Origin: a virus
Strand: one strand, 5' to 3'
IMG/VR virus record: IMGVR_UViG_3300048589_001428
Location: 1 to 28,125 of that record
DNA: 28,125 nucleotides
Shown: piece after piece, positions 7,239 to 16,457 of the stretch
How the letters are laid out: each line of letters starts with the position of its first letter
How positions within the stretch are numbered: position 1 is the first letter of the stretch
The notes under the pieces: generated by a model
What the model was told of the DNA's origin: nothing
The model's database searches: none
The model's input: only the letters and a program-made list of their open reading frames with translations
Made by a program: the position numbers and the translations under genes

Positions 7239-7589
7239 ATGGCGCGCACACGGTTGGGCACAGAGGCTGTGGAGCAGTCGAGCTATGTGATTACGCTGGG
7301 CTTTCTGGATGCCGCCGGCAATCTGGTGACTCCGGACAGTGCGTCGTGGACGCTGAGCACGGCGGCGGGGACGGTGATCAACGGGCGGGAGGAGGTGACG
7401 ATCTCTCCGCTGGCGGCGACGGTGACGATTGTGCTGAGCGGGGCGGATCTGGCGCTGGTGGTGGGGGACAATGCGCCGGCGCGGCGGCTGCTGACGGTGG
7501 AGGCGACCTACTCGAGCGATGAGGGGGCGGCGCTTCCGCTGCGCGATGAGTACGAGTTTGCTGTTCGCCATTTGGCGCTGGTGGGGTAG
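7239..7589 (+). CDS. Small beta-rich phage protein of unknown function
   Basis: 116 residues starting directly after the previous stop. It reads as a single Ig-like or similar beta domain: 'SSYVITLGFLDAAGNLVTPDSASWTLS', 'VTISPLAATVTIVLSGADL', 'RRLLTVEATYSSD'. A 'D-x-x-G-x-x-V-x-P' start and alternating strands resemble domains that decorate phage surfaces. The place between a tail fibre-type gene and the tape measure suggests a minor tail protein. No specific family was recognised. Confidence 0.5.
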   Translation: MARTRLGTEAVEQSSYVITLGFLDAAGNLVTPDSASWTLSTAAGTVINGREEVTISPLAATVTIVLSGADLALVVGDNAPARRLLTVEATYSSDEGAALPLRDEYEFAVRHLALVG

Positions 7590-7603
7590 CGAGAGGGGCG
7601 GGC

Positions 7604-9988
7604 ATGGCAACCATTGGCAGGCTGGTGGTGCAGATTGGGGCGGATGCAGGGCCCCTGCAGCAGGGGATCAAGAGCGCGCAGACGAGCCTGCGCAATTTTG
7701 GCGCGAACCTGAGGGGGATGGGCACCGGTCTGTCGCTGGGGGTGACGCTGCCGCTGGTGGGGATTGCGACGGCGGCGGTGGCGGCCGGGACGGCTCTGGA
7801 TGAACGCATGGGCAATGTGCAGTCGCTGGGGCTGAGCATTGACCGGGTGAACGAGCTGAAGGCGAGCGTGCAGGCGCTGGCGATTGCGACGGGGACGGAC
7901 ACGTCGACGATGGCGGACGGGCTCTACCAGGTGATCAGCGCGTTCGGCGATTCGGCGGACACGGTGAAGATTCTGGAGATCAATGCGCGGGCGGCGGCGG
8001 CCGGGTTGGCAACGACGGAGGAGGCGATTGCGCTGACGAGTGCGGTGACGAAGGGGTACGGGGACACCTCGGCGGAGGCGGTGACGAAGGCGAGCGACCT
8101 GGCGTTTGTGGCAGTGAAGCTCGGGCAAACGACCTTTCCGGAGTTGGCGGGCGCGATGGGGCGGGTGGTTCCTCTGGCGGCGGGGCTGGCTGTGTCGCAG
8201 GAGGAGTTGTTTGCGGTAATGGCGACGGCGACGGGTGTGACGGGCGGTGCGGCGGAGGTGAGCACGCAGCTGCGCGGTGTGCTGCAGGCGTTGATGGCGC
8301 CGACGTCGTCGATGACGGGGCTGATGGAGACGTACGGCTACGCGTCGGGCGAGGCGATGCTGGAGTCGCTGGGGTTGCAGGGGACGATCGGGGCAATTGT
8401 GGCGGCGGCGGAGACGAGCGGGACGCCGCTGCAGAAGTACATTGGCAGCATCGAGGGGCAGACGCTGGCCATGGCTCTGGCGGGGCCGCTGGCCGACGAC
8501 TACACGGGCAAGCTGGGCGCGATGCAGGAGGCGGCCGGGGCGACGGATGCTGCGTTCCAGGCGCAGACGCAGGGGATCAATTCGACGGGCTTTGCGATTG
8601 AGCAGGCGAAGGCGCGCTTCCAGGTCTTCATGCAGCAGCTGGCGGCGGGGCTGGCGCCTGTGCTGACGCAGGTGCTGGAGCTGCTGGCGCCCATGGCGGA
8701 CCGTGCGCTGGAGCTCGCAAATCGGTTTGCGAACCTGGACCCGAAGACGCAGACGCTGATTGTGGGGATTGCGGCGGTGGCTGCTGCTGCGGGGCCTGTG
8801 CTGGTGGCGCTGGGGACGATGGCGACGGTGCTGGCCGGGCTGCTGAGCCCTGTGGGTGCGGTGATTGCGGTGGTGGCGGCGCTGGGCGCGGCGTGGGCCA
8901 CGAATTTTGGCGGGATCCGGGAGAAGACGGCGGCGATGTGGGCGGTGGTGCAGCCGCTGCTGCAGGGGGCGTGGGAGTGGTTCCAGGCGAAGTTGCCGGC
9001 GGCGCTGGCGACGTTGCAGGGGGTGTGGGAGGGCGTGACGACGGCGTTGACGGCGGCGTGGCAGGCGCTGAGCGATTTCTTTGCGCCGGCGATTGAGACG
9101 TTGCGCGCTGCCTTTGAGACGCTGGGGCTGCAATTCTCGCTGCTGAAGGGGCCGGCGGCGACGCTGATCGAGTCGCTGCTGACGAGCTTCGGCAATCTGT
9201 GGACGGCGCTGGAGCCCATCCTGCGGGGCATTGGCGGGATGCTTCTGGTGATTGTGGATTTCGGGATCAATCTGCTGGCCAGTGCGGTGGAGAATCTGGC
9301 GCTGATCATGACGCCCATCTTCGAGGCGATTGGCGCGACGGTGGAGGCGGTGAGCGGGATTGTGACGAGCATGGTGGAGGCGGTGACGCTGGCGCTGCAG
9401 GGCGATTTTGCGGGAGCGTGGGAGGCGGCGCAGGGGATTCTGACGAGCTTCAGCCAGGGGGTGATTGACATTCTGACGGCGCTGAAGGATTTCGTGGTGG
9501 CGATTGGCATTACGATCAGCGAGGCTGTACTGGGGACGCTGGAGGATCTGGGGATTGATGCGGCGGCGCTGCTGGAGGGGATCAAGGGGTGGTGGGAGGA
9601 GAAGTGGCAGAGTTTGGCCGACTTTGTGCAGCCGGTGATTGATGTGGTGCAGAACGTGATCGAGAAGCTGACGGAGGCGTGGCAGTGGCTGCAGGATCAC
9701 GTGTTCACCAATCCGTTCCAGGGCTGGGACCTCAACCCGTTCAACAACGCGCCGGTGGCGAATGGGGCCGGGCGCAATGCTCGGGGGACGGCGTGGTGGC
9801 CGGGCGGCCTCTCGTGGGTGGGTGAGGAGGGGCCGGAGCTGGTGCGGTTGCCGCGGGGCTCGGCGGTGTACAGCGCGCCGCAGTCGGCGAACATGGCCGG
9901 GGCGACGATCCATGTGACAGTGAACCAGGCGCTGGACTGGGAAGAGGTGCGCTGGCGCTTGCAGGACCTGGCAAGGCGGCGGGGGTAG
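7604..9988 (+). CDS. Tape measure protein
   Basis: 794 residues. The start 'IGRLVVQIGADAGPLQQGIK' and 'ALDERMGNVQSLGLSID' followed by 'LYQVISAFG' match the TP901-type tape measure core. Hydrophobic stretches lie near residues 40-65 and 385-440, and tryptophan-rich helices at about 440-470. The C-terminal 'TIHVTVNQALDW' is a common ending. The protein sets tail length inside the tube and may help DNA cross the membrane. By the usual scaling of about 0.15 nm per residue, the tail would be near 120 nm. No lysozyme or peptidase domain was recognised. The ribosome site is GAGAGGGG at 7591-7598. Confidence 0.9.
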   Translation: MATIGRLVVQIGADAGPLQQGIKSAQTSLRNFGANLRGMGTGLSLGVTLPLVGIATAAVAAGTALDERMGNVQSLGLSIDRVNELKASVQALAIATGTDTSTMADGLYQVISAFGDSADTVKILEINARAAAAGLATTEEAIALTSAVTKGYGDTSAEAVTKASDLAFVAVKLGQTTFPELAGAMGRVVPLAAGLAVSQEELFAVMATATGVTGGAAEVSTQLRGVLQALMAPTSSMTGLMETYGYASGEAMLESLGLQGTIGAIVAAAETSGTPLQKYIGSIEGQTLAMALAGPLADDYTGKLGAMQEAAGATDAAFQAQTQGINSTGFAIEQAKARFQVFMQQLAAGLAPVLTQVLELLAPMADRALELANRFANLDPKTQTLIVGIAAVAAAAGPVLVALGTMATVLAGLLSPVGAVIAVVAALGAAWATNFGGIREKTAAMWAVVQPLLQGAWEWFQAKLPAALATLQGVWEGVTTALTAAWQALSDFFAPAIETLRAAFETLGLQFSLLKGPAATLIESLLTSFGNLWTALEPILRGIGGMLLVIVDFGINLLASAVENLALIMTPIFEAIGATVEAVSGIVTSMVEAVTLALQGDFAGAWEAAQGILTSFSQGVIDILTALKDFVVAIGITISEAVLGTLEDLGIDAAALLEGIKGWWEEKWQSLADFVQPVIDVVQNVIEKLTEAWQWLQDHVFTNPFQGWDLNPFNNAPVANGAGRNARGTAWWPGGLSWVGEEGPELVRLPRGSAVYSAPQSANMAGATIHVTVNQALDWEEVRWRLQDLARRRG

Positions 9989-9991
9989 GCC

Positions 9992-11305
9992 ATGCAACTG
10001 CGCGTGACGGACGGGACGACGACGGTGGACCTGAGCGGCGGGACGACGGGTGTGCGCGGCTGCACCTACTTTCCGGCGGCGGGCGGCTCGGGCGAGTACA
10101 GTGTGACGGAGCAGGCGGAGATCATCGGCAGCGGGACGGAGGCGCAGATTCGCTCGGCCAGCCGCAGCGTGGAGCTGCTCTGCGACGCGGCGCGCCGGCG
10201 GCAGGCGCTGGGGCTGGGGACGCGCGTCTTTGTGGAGTACAAGCCGGTGGATTCGGACAACCTCTATCGGTCGGAGCTGTATGACGGCCGGCTGCTCTGG
10301 AGCGATGAGCCGGGGGCGCGGCGGCTGGGTGCGTCGGCGCCGGTGGTGAAGTATGCGTTCGCGTTTGAGCGGGCGCCGTGGTGGGAGGGGCCGGAGACGG
10401 AGCTGGCGCTGGCCGTGAGCGGGCAGGCGGCGGCGACCGGCGGCGTGACGGTGACAAACAACGGGACGGCAAACTGGTTCCAGGCGTCGACGGTGGAGGG
10501 CTCTCTGCCGGCGCCGGTGCGGGTGCAGGTGACGAATGCGACGGGCTCGGCGGCGACGTGGCGCGAGTTCTTCTGGGGCGTGAACACCTTCGGCAACCCT
10601 GCGACTTTTCAGCACTATCTGCAGGGGGAGGATCAGGAGAGCGGCTACGGGACGGACATGGCCAGTGCGCAGGCAAGCGGCGGCTATTTCAACCGCGTCG
10701 CCGTGACGACGACGGGAGCGTGGCGCAATGCGTGGCTGCTACCGACGACGATGACGGCGGTGGGCGGGCGCTGGTTCCGCCTGGTGGTGCGGGCGATGGT
10801 GGGCTCGGCGACGACGCTGAAGCTGCGCGCCGGCATCTACGATGTGGGCGGGCTGAATCTGCTCTGGCAGGGGCAGGAGGTGACCTGGCTGGGCGGCGAG
10901 GAGCTGATTGACCTGGGGGCGGCGCCGATCCCTCCGGGGTATGTGGGGAGCGGCTCGGGGCAGGTGATGCTCAAGCTGTGGAGTGAGGTGAGCACGGGCA
11001 CGTACAACCTGGACATTGATTATGTGGCGCTGCTGAGCACGGATGCATGGCGGCGGGCCAGTACGCCGGGGATGAGCTGGGGCAATGGCGATGCGGCGGT
11101 GCTGGATGAGATTGAGGGGCAGGCGTACGGGCTGAGCGGGGCGACGCGCTATCCCTATCTACTGGGCCATGGCGGGCAGCTGGTGGTGTGGCCGGGGCAG
11201 ACGAATCGCTTTGTGCAGCTGGTGGGCAACGGGACGCAGACGGGGAGCAATACGCAGGCGTACAGCGTGCGGGCGTGGTACCGGGCGCGCAGGAGTACGA
11301 TCTGA
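9992..11305 (+). CDS. Distal tail (Dit)-like protein with an inserted carbohydrate-binding-like domain
   Basis: 437 residues, directly after the tape measure as expected for a distal tail protein. The N-terminal part ('MQLRVTDGTTTVDLSGG', 'LYDGRLLWSD', 'VVKYAFAFERAPWWEG') is Dit-like: it describes the ring at the tail tip. The middle (about 140-370) holds beta-sandwich patterns ('RWFRLVVRAMVGSATTLKLR', 'YNLDIDYVALLSTD') like those of carbohydrate-binding modules. The C-terminus 'GQTNRFVQLVGNGTQTG' and 'YSVRAWYRARR' returns to a tail-like pattern. The insert could contact the cell surface. The call rests mainly on position and pattern. Confidence 0.6.
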   Translation: MQLRVTDGTTTVDLSGGTTGVRGCTYFPAAGGSGEYSVTEQAEIIGSGTEAQIRSASRSVELLCDAARRRQALGLGTRVFVEYKPVDSDNLYRSELYDGRLLWSDEPGARRLGASAPVVKYAFAFERAPWWEGPETELALAVSGQAAATGGVTVTNNGTANWFQASTVEGSLPAPVRVQVTNATGSAATWREFFWGVNTFGNPATFQHYLQGEDQESGYGTDMASAQASGGYFNRVAVTTTGAWRNAWLLPTTMTAVGGRWFRLVVRAMVGSATTLKLRAGIYDVGGLNLLWQGQEVTWLGGEELIDLGAAPIPPGYVGSGSGQVMLKLWSEVSTGTYNLDIDYVALLSTDAWRRASTPGMSWGNGDAAVLDEIEGQAYGLSGATRYPYLLGHGGQLVVWPGQTNRFVQLVGNGTQTGSNTQAYSVRAWYRARRSTI

Positions 11306-13248
11306 TGTGGAGCGTTGAGGTCTTCGACCGGCAGGGGAACCGGGTGCAGACGACGCAACTCGCGCTGAAGCCGGCGTGGGTGGCGGCGACGGCCGTGGGC
11401 GGGCCGGAACGGGCGGAGATCCGCGTGGAGGGGCTGCCCGACGCGCTCTGGCAGATTGTGGAGTGGATGCAGTACGGCGTGCAGATTCGCAACGGGGGCG
11501 GCACCCTCATTTGGTGGGGCTTTGTGGAGCGGGCGACGGTGGGCATGGCCACAGTGCAGCTGGGGCGCACGCTGGAGGGGATGGCCAACAAGGTGCAGGC
11601 CGCCTACACCTACGAGGGGACGGACGGCTCGCAGACGCGCGGGACGACGGCGTGGGTGCAGGATGGCGGCAGTGTGGGGCGCTACGGGCGCTTTGAGGAG
11701 CGGCTGAGCCAGGCCGACATGGAGCAGGCGGCGGCAGAGGCGGCGCGGGATACGGAGCTGGCGCGCCGCTCGCAGCCGCAGCCGGTGACGGAGCTGGGGA
11801 GCGACGAGGGCGGGCTGCTGAGCTGCGCGGGGTGGTGGCTCACACTGGGGCGCGAGTTCTACGCAGACGACCGGGGCGTGGAGGAGCACAAGGTTTCGGC
11901 GAACGTGGAGCATGTGATCGCGTGGCAGCTCACGGGGCAGACCAACATCGGCTTCAACGCGCAGCGCATTGATGATCTGGGCGCTCGGCTGGGGCTGGTG
12001 AAGGCACAGAACAGCCTGCGGGTGGTGGGAAGCACGTCGAATGATGGGGTGTACCTGGTGGAGAGCGGGCCGGACGCGGGGACAAGCGCGCTGAGCTACA
12101 CGAGCGACGGCATCAGCTTCGACCGCTTCGACGACATCAACGACAGCGACAATGGGCTGGGCTTCTGCAAGCTGGGCTACATGGTCTTCACGGCCGGGAG
12201 CGGGCAGACGGAGAACAGCGGCTCCTTCTGGGTGACCAAGGAGAGCGTCTACAAGCTCGAGGTGGAGCCGGCGACGATTGTCGACGAGTACGCCATCCCG
12301 CCGGTGACGATCTACCAGGGGCACGGGCTGACGGTGGACGAGGGGTTGACGCAGGAGAAGGCGGGCGCCAGTGTGAGCCTCTACCACGGCTCGAACAAGG
12401 TGGCGCAGGGCTTTCGGCTGGCCAGTGCGACGGGGTGGACGGTGCGCGAGGTGCGGCTGCAGGCGGCGAAGGTGGGGACGCCGGCGGGCAATCTGCGCAT
12501 GCGCATTTACTCGGCCAGTGGCGGCAATCCCAATGCGGTGCTGGCCACGGCGTCGCTGGCTCCGGCGGCGGTGGGGACGGAGATGGCGTGGCTCTCGTTT
12601 GACCTGGGCGCCGGTTACGCCCTGAGCGCGGGGACGGACTACTTTGTGAGCCTCGACTTGGACGGTTCGGCGTCGGCCGGCGCGTTCTACGTGGCGGGGC
12701 TCGAGTCGGGCATGGAGTATGCGCGGGGGAGCCTGAAGGTGCAGGACTCGTACAGCGGCGCGTGGGGCGCCCGGACTCCGGACGCGCAGATGCCCTTTCA
12801 ACTGCTGGGACGCACGACGACGACGGTGCAGCTGGGGGAGATGCTCGACGCGGCGCAGTGGGTGACGGCGGTGCGTGTGCGCACGGCGAGCGGCGTGGAG
12901 ACGGGCATCTTCCGGGACGGCGAGCAGCGGCTGCTGAGCGAGGTGGAGCGGCTGGTGGAGATGGGGACGAGCACGGGCGGGCGGCTGGTGGCGTACCTGC
13001 AGGCCGACCGGTCGGCGGTGGTGGAGGGTGAGGCGGTCGAGGCCCCGACGCTTGTGCTGGGGGTGGATGGTCGGGTGCGCACCTTGGCCGGGCAGCTGAT
13101 GGAGGAAGGGGTGCTGCCTGTGGGCCAGTGGGTGGCGGTGGAGGGCGCGCCGGCGGGGCTGGAGGCGCTGGGGCGCTTCTATGTGCAGCGTGCGGAGTAC
13201 GAGACGGAGGGCGGCCGGCTGCGGCTGGAGCCTCGGGGGAACGCATGA
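11305..13248 (+). CDS. Baseplate/tail-tip hub-like protein with a beta-sandwich insert
   Basis: 647 residues. It begins 'MWSVEVFDRQGNRVQTTQL' and 'VEWMQYGVQIRNGGGTLIWW', which resembles hub proteins of the tail tip. Residues about 365-475 ('GFRLASATGWTVREVRLQAA', 'GNLRMRIYSASGGNPNAVLA', 'AGTDYFVSLDLDG') form a choice-of-anchor-like beta-sandwich, a fold often used for surface or sugar binding. The end 'GRFYVQRAEYETEGGRLRLE' fits a hub domain. The ATG overlaps the previous stop by one base (TGATG), with AGGAG at 11291-11295. No muramidase or peptidase motif was found. Confidence 0.55.
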   Translation: MWSVEVFDRQGNRVQTTQLALKPAWVAATAVGGPERAEIRVEGLPDALWQIVEWMQYGVQIRNGGGTLIWWGFVERATVGMATVQLGRTLEGMANKVQAAYTYEGTDGSQTRGTTAWVQDGGSVGRYGRFEERLSQADMEQAAAEAARDTELARRSQPQPVTELGSDEGGLLSCAGWWLTLGREFYADDRGVEEHKVSANVEHVIAWQLTGQTNIGFNAQRIDDLGARLGLVKAQNSLRVVGSTSNDGVYLVESGPDAGTSALSYTSDGISFDRFDDINDSDNGLGFCKLGYMVFTAGSGQTENSGSFWVTKESVYKLEVEPATIVDEYAIPPVTIYQGHGLTVDEGLTQEKAGASVSLYHGSNKVAQGFRLASATGWTVREVRLQAAKVGTPAGNLRMRIYSASGGNPNAVLATASLAPAAVGTEMAWLSFDLGAGYALSAGTDYFVSLDLDGSASAGAFYVAGLESGMEYARGSLKVQDSYSGAWGARTPDAQMPFQLLGRTTTTVQLGEMLDAAQWVTAVRVRTASGVETGIFRDGEQRLLSEVERLVEMGTSTGGRLVAYLQADRSAVVEGEAVEAPTLVLGVDGRVRTLAGQLMEEGVLPVGQWVAVEGAPAGLEALGRFYVQRAEYETEGGRLRLEPRGNA

Positions 13249-15470
13249 CCGACCTGGCAAAGCTGGCGCGTGAGCTGAAGCCATACATTCTGCCATGGCT
13301 GCCTGGTGGAGCGGCGGGCGGGGCGTCGGGCAGCGGCGGCTCGCTGGGCGCACATGAATTGAGCGGCCCCCTGCATACGGGGACGCTGGCGCAGAGTCAG
13401 GCGCCGTGGGCGGCGACGGTGAGCGCGCTGCAGGCGCATGCGCTGAATCCGAATGCGCACCACATGGCGGCGACGGGGTCGGGTGCGGTGGCGGTGAGCG
13501 GGACGCAGGTGGTGAGCGTGGCCGTGGCGGGGCTGGGACTGAGCATCGCCGGCAGTGCGGTGACGCTGACCAGCAGTGCGGCTCCGGGGGCCAGCGAGAG
13601 CATCCTCAAGAGCACCAGTGCAGGCGGGTTGACGTTACCTACGTTCACGGCGTCAACGAGTCTCACCACGCCGAGCATCCTTGCGGCGGCGAATCTGACC
13701 ATCGCCCCGGCGGGCGACCTGTACCTGAACCCGACGGGCAACGATGTGCTGCCGACGGGGAACTACGACATCAACCTCGGCGCTATCAATCTCAAGTATC
13801 TCACCTTGCACGCCGCCGAACTGTGGGTGGAGACGCTGGTTGCGCAGGAGACGATGGCGACCATCGGCGGGCGCATTCTGGTGGGGCCGACGACGACGCT
13901 GATTGTCGATGTCGCGACAAACTTCGTGCAGATCGACGTGAAGCACAACAACCTGGCCAGCGGGGACAGAATCTACCTCGAGTCGGACGGCAAGGTTGAG
14001 TTCATGGCGGTGACTTCGGGGCCTACGGCTATCACGGGCGGCTACCGCTACAACGTGACGCGCAACCTCGATGGCAGCGGCGCCAATCAGTGGTACGCCG
14101 GCGACGCGGTCTTCAACACGGGGCAGGCGGGCAACGGGTTTATCGACCTCTACAGTCTGAGGGGCGTCAAGGCGGGGAGCGAGTACGGGCCGACGATTGT
14201 CGGCAACGTGCGCAACAGTTCGACGTTCAACGACTGGTCTCCTAGGTGGGCGGTGGGCAACCTGAACGGGTTGTACGGCTACAGTTCGACCACGTATGGA
14301 CTGGCCGCGGGCAATGCAGCAGGCACGTGGGTCGGGGCGGATGCGTCAAACGGGTTCCGGGTCATGAGTGGTTCGCTGGCCCGGCTGCTCCTGACAACGT
14401 CAGGCGATCTGGTCATTCGCAGCTCGTCCGGCTTGGACGTGATCCGGCTGGACAATGACGGCACCTCGTATTTTGGCGCGCCGATGGCGCTGGGAACCAA
14501 TGGCGGGATTTATCAGGGGAGCAGCGGGACGTTTGCAAGCCCCGGCACGGGCATGAAGCTCTTCAACGCGAGCGGGTTGGGCACGCTGCAATTCTGGAAC
14601 AGCGGCTATTCAAATGCCAACATGACGCTGGATTCCAACGGCATTCGCATCTATCAGGGGCAATACAGCAGCGGCAGTTACCCAATCTGGTCTGGGTACC
14701 GCTTTTTGAGCAATGCAAATGGTTCAGATATGGGCGGCCTGTATGCCTGGGAAGAGTCCGCCGGCAGTAGCGGCCCGCCGTTCTACGCGACGTCGTGGGG
14801 AGGCCTTGCGCTCTATGCCAAAGACCCGGGGGCGCCCAGCTCGGCCGGCCGGTTGGCTCTGAACGCCGACGAATCGATCGTAATGTATGGAGTCGCTGGC
14901 ATTGATTTGCGCAGCAATGTCAGAGCGTATTCTGGCGTCACCCTCACCAGCAGCGCGCCGACTTTGAACGTTGGCAGCGACGCGGTGAGCACGGGCACCT
15001 GCTCGCTGCAGATTGGCGACGGGCGCACGGGCAACGGCTATGCCGTGTTCGACATGGTGGGCGACGCGACGTATACGGACTACGGATTCCGCATTCTGCG
15101 CGGCAATACCGGGCCGAATACCACGACGCAGCTGCTGCACCGAGGCACGGGCAATCTGTCCATTGCGACGCAGGAGGCCGCCACGATGTTTTTCCAGACG
15201 GCGGCTACGACGCGCATGTCGATCGGCTCGGCGGGCGAGGTGGCGATTGGCACGACGCCGCAGACGGGCTGGGCGCTCTATGTGAGCGGCGCCGTGGGCA
15301 TCAACGGCGTGCTCAATGGCCAGCTGCGCCTGGTTCCGGGCACGGCGCCCACGGCGAGCACCGACTCGGCCGGCTCGCAGTGGGACATGCGCGCCGACGC
15401 GAACTACATCTACATCCGCGTGGCGACGACCGGGAACTACTGGAAGCGCGTGGCGCTGAGCACGTTCTAG
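13245..15470 (+). CDS. Tail fibre/receptor-binding protein
   Basis: 741 residues beginning 'MTDLAKLARELKPYILPWLP', a tail-attachment type start, then 'GAHELSGPLHTGTLAQSQAP', a motif common near the base of phage fibres. The middle is rich in glycine, serine, asparagine and aromatic residues with many short strands, as in trimeric fibres. The C-terminal 'MSIGSAGEVAIGTTPQTGWALYVSG' has the appearance of fibre-head repeats, and 'YIYIRVATTGNYWKRVALS' is a familiar fibre ending. The ATG overlaps the previous stop (ATGA). Base composition in the middle (about 14200-14950) is less G-rich than in neighbours, which suggests recombination in the receptor-binding part. No intramolecular chaperone peptidase was recognised. 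Confidence 0.7.
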   Translation: MTDLAKLARELKPYILPWLPGGAAGGASGSGGSLGAHELSGPLHTGTLAQSQAPWAATVSALQAHALNPNAHHMAATGSGAVAVSGTQVVSVAVAGLGLSIAGSAVTLTSSAAPGASESILKSTSAGGLTLPTFTASTSLTTPSILAAANLTIAPAGDLYLNPTGNDVLPTGNYDINLGAINLKYLTLHAAELWVETLVAQETMATIGGRILVGPTTTLIVDVATNFVQIDVKHNNLASGDRIYLESDGKVEFMAVTSGPTAITGGYRYNVTRNLDGSGANQWYAGDAVFNTGQAGNGFIDLYSLRGVKAGSEYGPTIVGNVRNSSTFNDWSPRWAVGNLNGLYGYSSTTYGLAAGNAAGTWVGADASNGFRVMSGSLARLLLTTSGDLVIRSSSGLDVIRLDNDGTSYFGAPMALGTNGGIYQGSSGTFASPGTGMKLFNASGLGTLQFWNSGYSNANMTLDSNGIRIYQGQYSSGSYPIWSGYRFLSNANGSDMGGLYAWEESAGSSGPPFYATSWGGLALYAKDPGAPSSAGRLALNADESIVMYGVAGIDLRSNVRAYSGVTLTSSAPTLNVGSDAVSTGTCSLQIGDGRTGNGYAVFDMVGDATYTDYGFRILRGNTGPNTTTQLLHRGTGNLSIATQEAATMFFQTAATTRMSIGSAGEVAIGTTPQTGWALYVSGAVGINGVLNGQLRLVPGTAPTASTDSAGSQWDMRADANYIYIRVATTGNYWKRVALSTF

Positions 15471-15477
15471 GAGGCAC

Positions 15478-15741
15478 ATGGCAAGACTGCGACTGGAGAT
15501 TGGGCCGCTGAGCGCAGAGGTGACGGCGCCCGACGCGCAGGCGGCGGAGATGTTGCGCATGTTCGCATACGCGACGGGTGCGAGTCGGCAGGCGCCAAAT
15601 CAGCAACTGGCTAATCACGTGGTGGCCGAGCTGCTGCAGTACATGCGGCTGGTGGCGCGCCAACGATTCGTGACCGACGCGGCAGAGGCAGCAGAGAGTG
15701 AGGCAGAGCAGATCATCGGCCTGGGAGGGCCTGTGGCATGA
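15478..15741 (+). CDS. Small phage protein after the tail fibre, unknown function
   Basis: 87 residues. The first part is a short beta segment ('RLRLEIGPLSAEVTAP'), and the rest is helical ('DAQAAEMLRMFAYATGAS', 'VVAELLQYMRLVARQRF'). The GGAGG ribosome site at 15471-15475 is good, and the stop overlaps the next ATG. Proteins of this size and shape are common just after fibre genes in siphophages. No function is known to me. Confidence 0.6.
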   Translation: MARLRLEIGPLSAEVTAPDAQAAEMLRMFAYATGASRQAPNQQLANHVVAELLQYMRLVARQRFVTDAAEAAESEAEQIIGLGGPVA

Positions 15742-16457
15742 GCAGAGAGCAACTGGAGAAGAGGCTGCAGGAGCTGCTGCAGGAACACGAGAAGGCCGTG
15801 GCGTTGCAGTTGCGCCTCGAGGGGGCGATTGCGGTGCTACGGGAGCTGCTGGCGGCGGAGGGGAGCGCAGGGCCGGAGAAAGACGAAGGGCCTGTGTGTT
15901 TGTTTGGGGATATGGGGGCCCCCCGGGTTTGGGGGCGGGGCCGCCCCTCTTTTGTGGGGCTACAGGCGCCAGTTGTCGGCGGGGCTGGCGCGCTTCTGGG
16001 CTTCCTGCAGGTCGACCTGGGCGAGGCGCGCGTAGATGCGCACGGTGTCGAGGGTGGCGTGGCCGAGCATGGCCTGCAGCTCGAGCAGATTGCCGCCGTT
16101 GCGCAGGAAGGTGATGGCGAAGGTGTGGCGGAATCGGTGGGGGTGGACGTTGGAGACGCCGGCGCGTTTACCGCAGGCGCTGAGCATGTTGCGCAGGGCG
16201 TCGGTGTCCATGGGCCGGCCGGTGCGGGTGATGAAGAGGGGGCGGCCGGGGCGGCGGTCGGGGTCGGCTGCGGTATAGCGCCAGAGCGCGCGGCGGGCGG
16301 TGTCGCCGAGGAAGACGTAGCGCGACTTGTCGCCCTTGCCGTGGCGGATGTGCAGGCGGCCGGCGCGCTCGTCGAGGTCGCGCAGTTGCAGGGCCGTGAG
16401 TTCGGAGGCGCGCAGGCCGGTGTCGAGCAGGGTGAGGATGATGGCGCGGTCGCGTGA
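15738..16457 (+). CDS. Coiled-coil protein whose frame runs past the terminator
   Basis: The ATG overlaps the preceding stop (ATGA). The first 50 residues or so are a plausible helical coiled coil ('MSREQLEKRLQELLQEHEKA', 'GAIAVLRELLAAE'). From about 15900 on the reading frame has no stop until 16455, but this part runs through a terminator hairpin and then antisense to the integrase gene. Its composition there (valine, glycine, glutamate) is that of a shadow. The real protein is probably about 50-60 residues with its original stop lost. Only the first 160 bases have good support. Confidence 0.45.
   Translation: MSREQLEKRLQELLQEHEKAVALQLRLEGAIAVLRELLAAEGSAGPEKDEGPVCLFGDMGAPRVWGRGRPSFVGLQAPVVGGAGALLGFLQVDLGEARVDAHGVEGGVAEHGLQLEQIAAVAQEGDGEGVAESVGVDVGDAGAFTAGAEHVAQGVGVHGPAGAGDEEGAAGAAVGVGCGIAPERAAGGVAEEDVARLVALAVADVQAAGALVEVAQLQGREFGGAQAGVEQGEDDGAVA
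15932..15953 (+). terminator. Rho-independent terminator of the late operon
   Basis: A six-base stem GGGGCG / CGCCCC with a four-base loop is followed by TCTTTT. A self-complementary run GGGGGCCCCC lies just upstream (about 15915-15925). It stands between the last late gene and the convergent integrase gene. Confidence 0.65.

Noticed and set aside
13245-15470. A diversity-generating retroelement target in the fibre
   Set aside because: No reverse transcriptase gene or template/variable repeat pair was seen in the window.
15900-16457. The C-terminal two thirds of the frame at 15738 as a real protein domain
   Set aside because: It is exactly antisense to the integrase gene, and its composition is explained by that gene.
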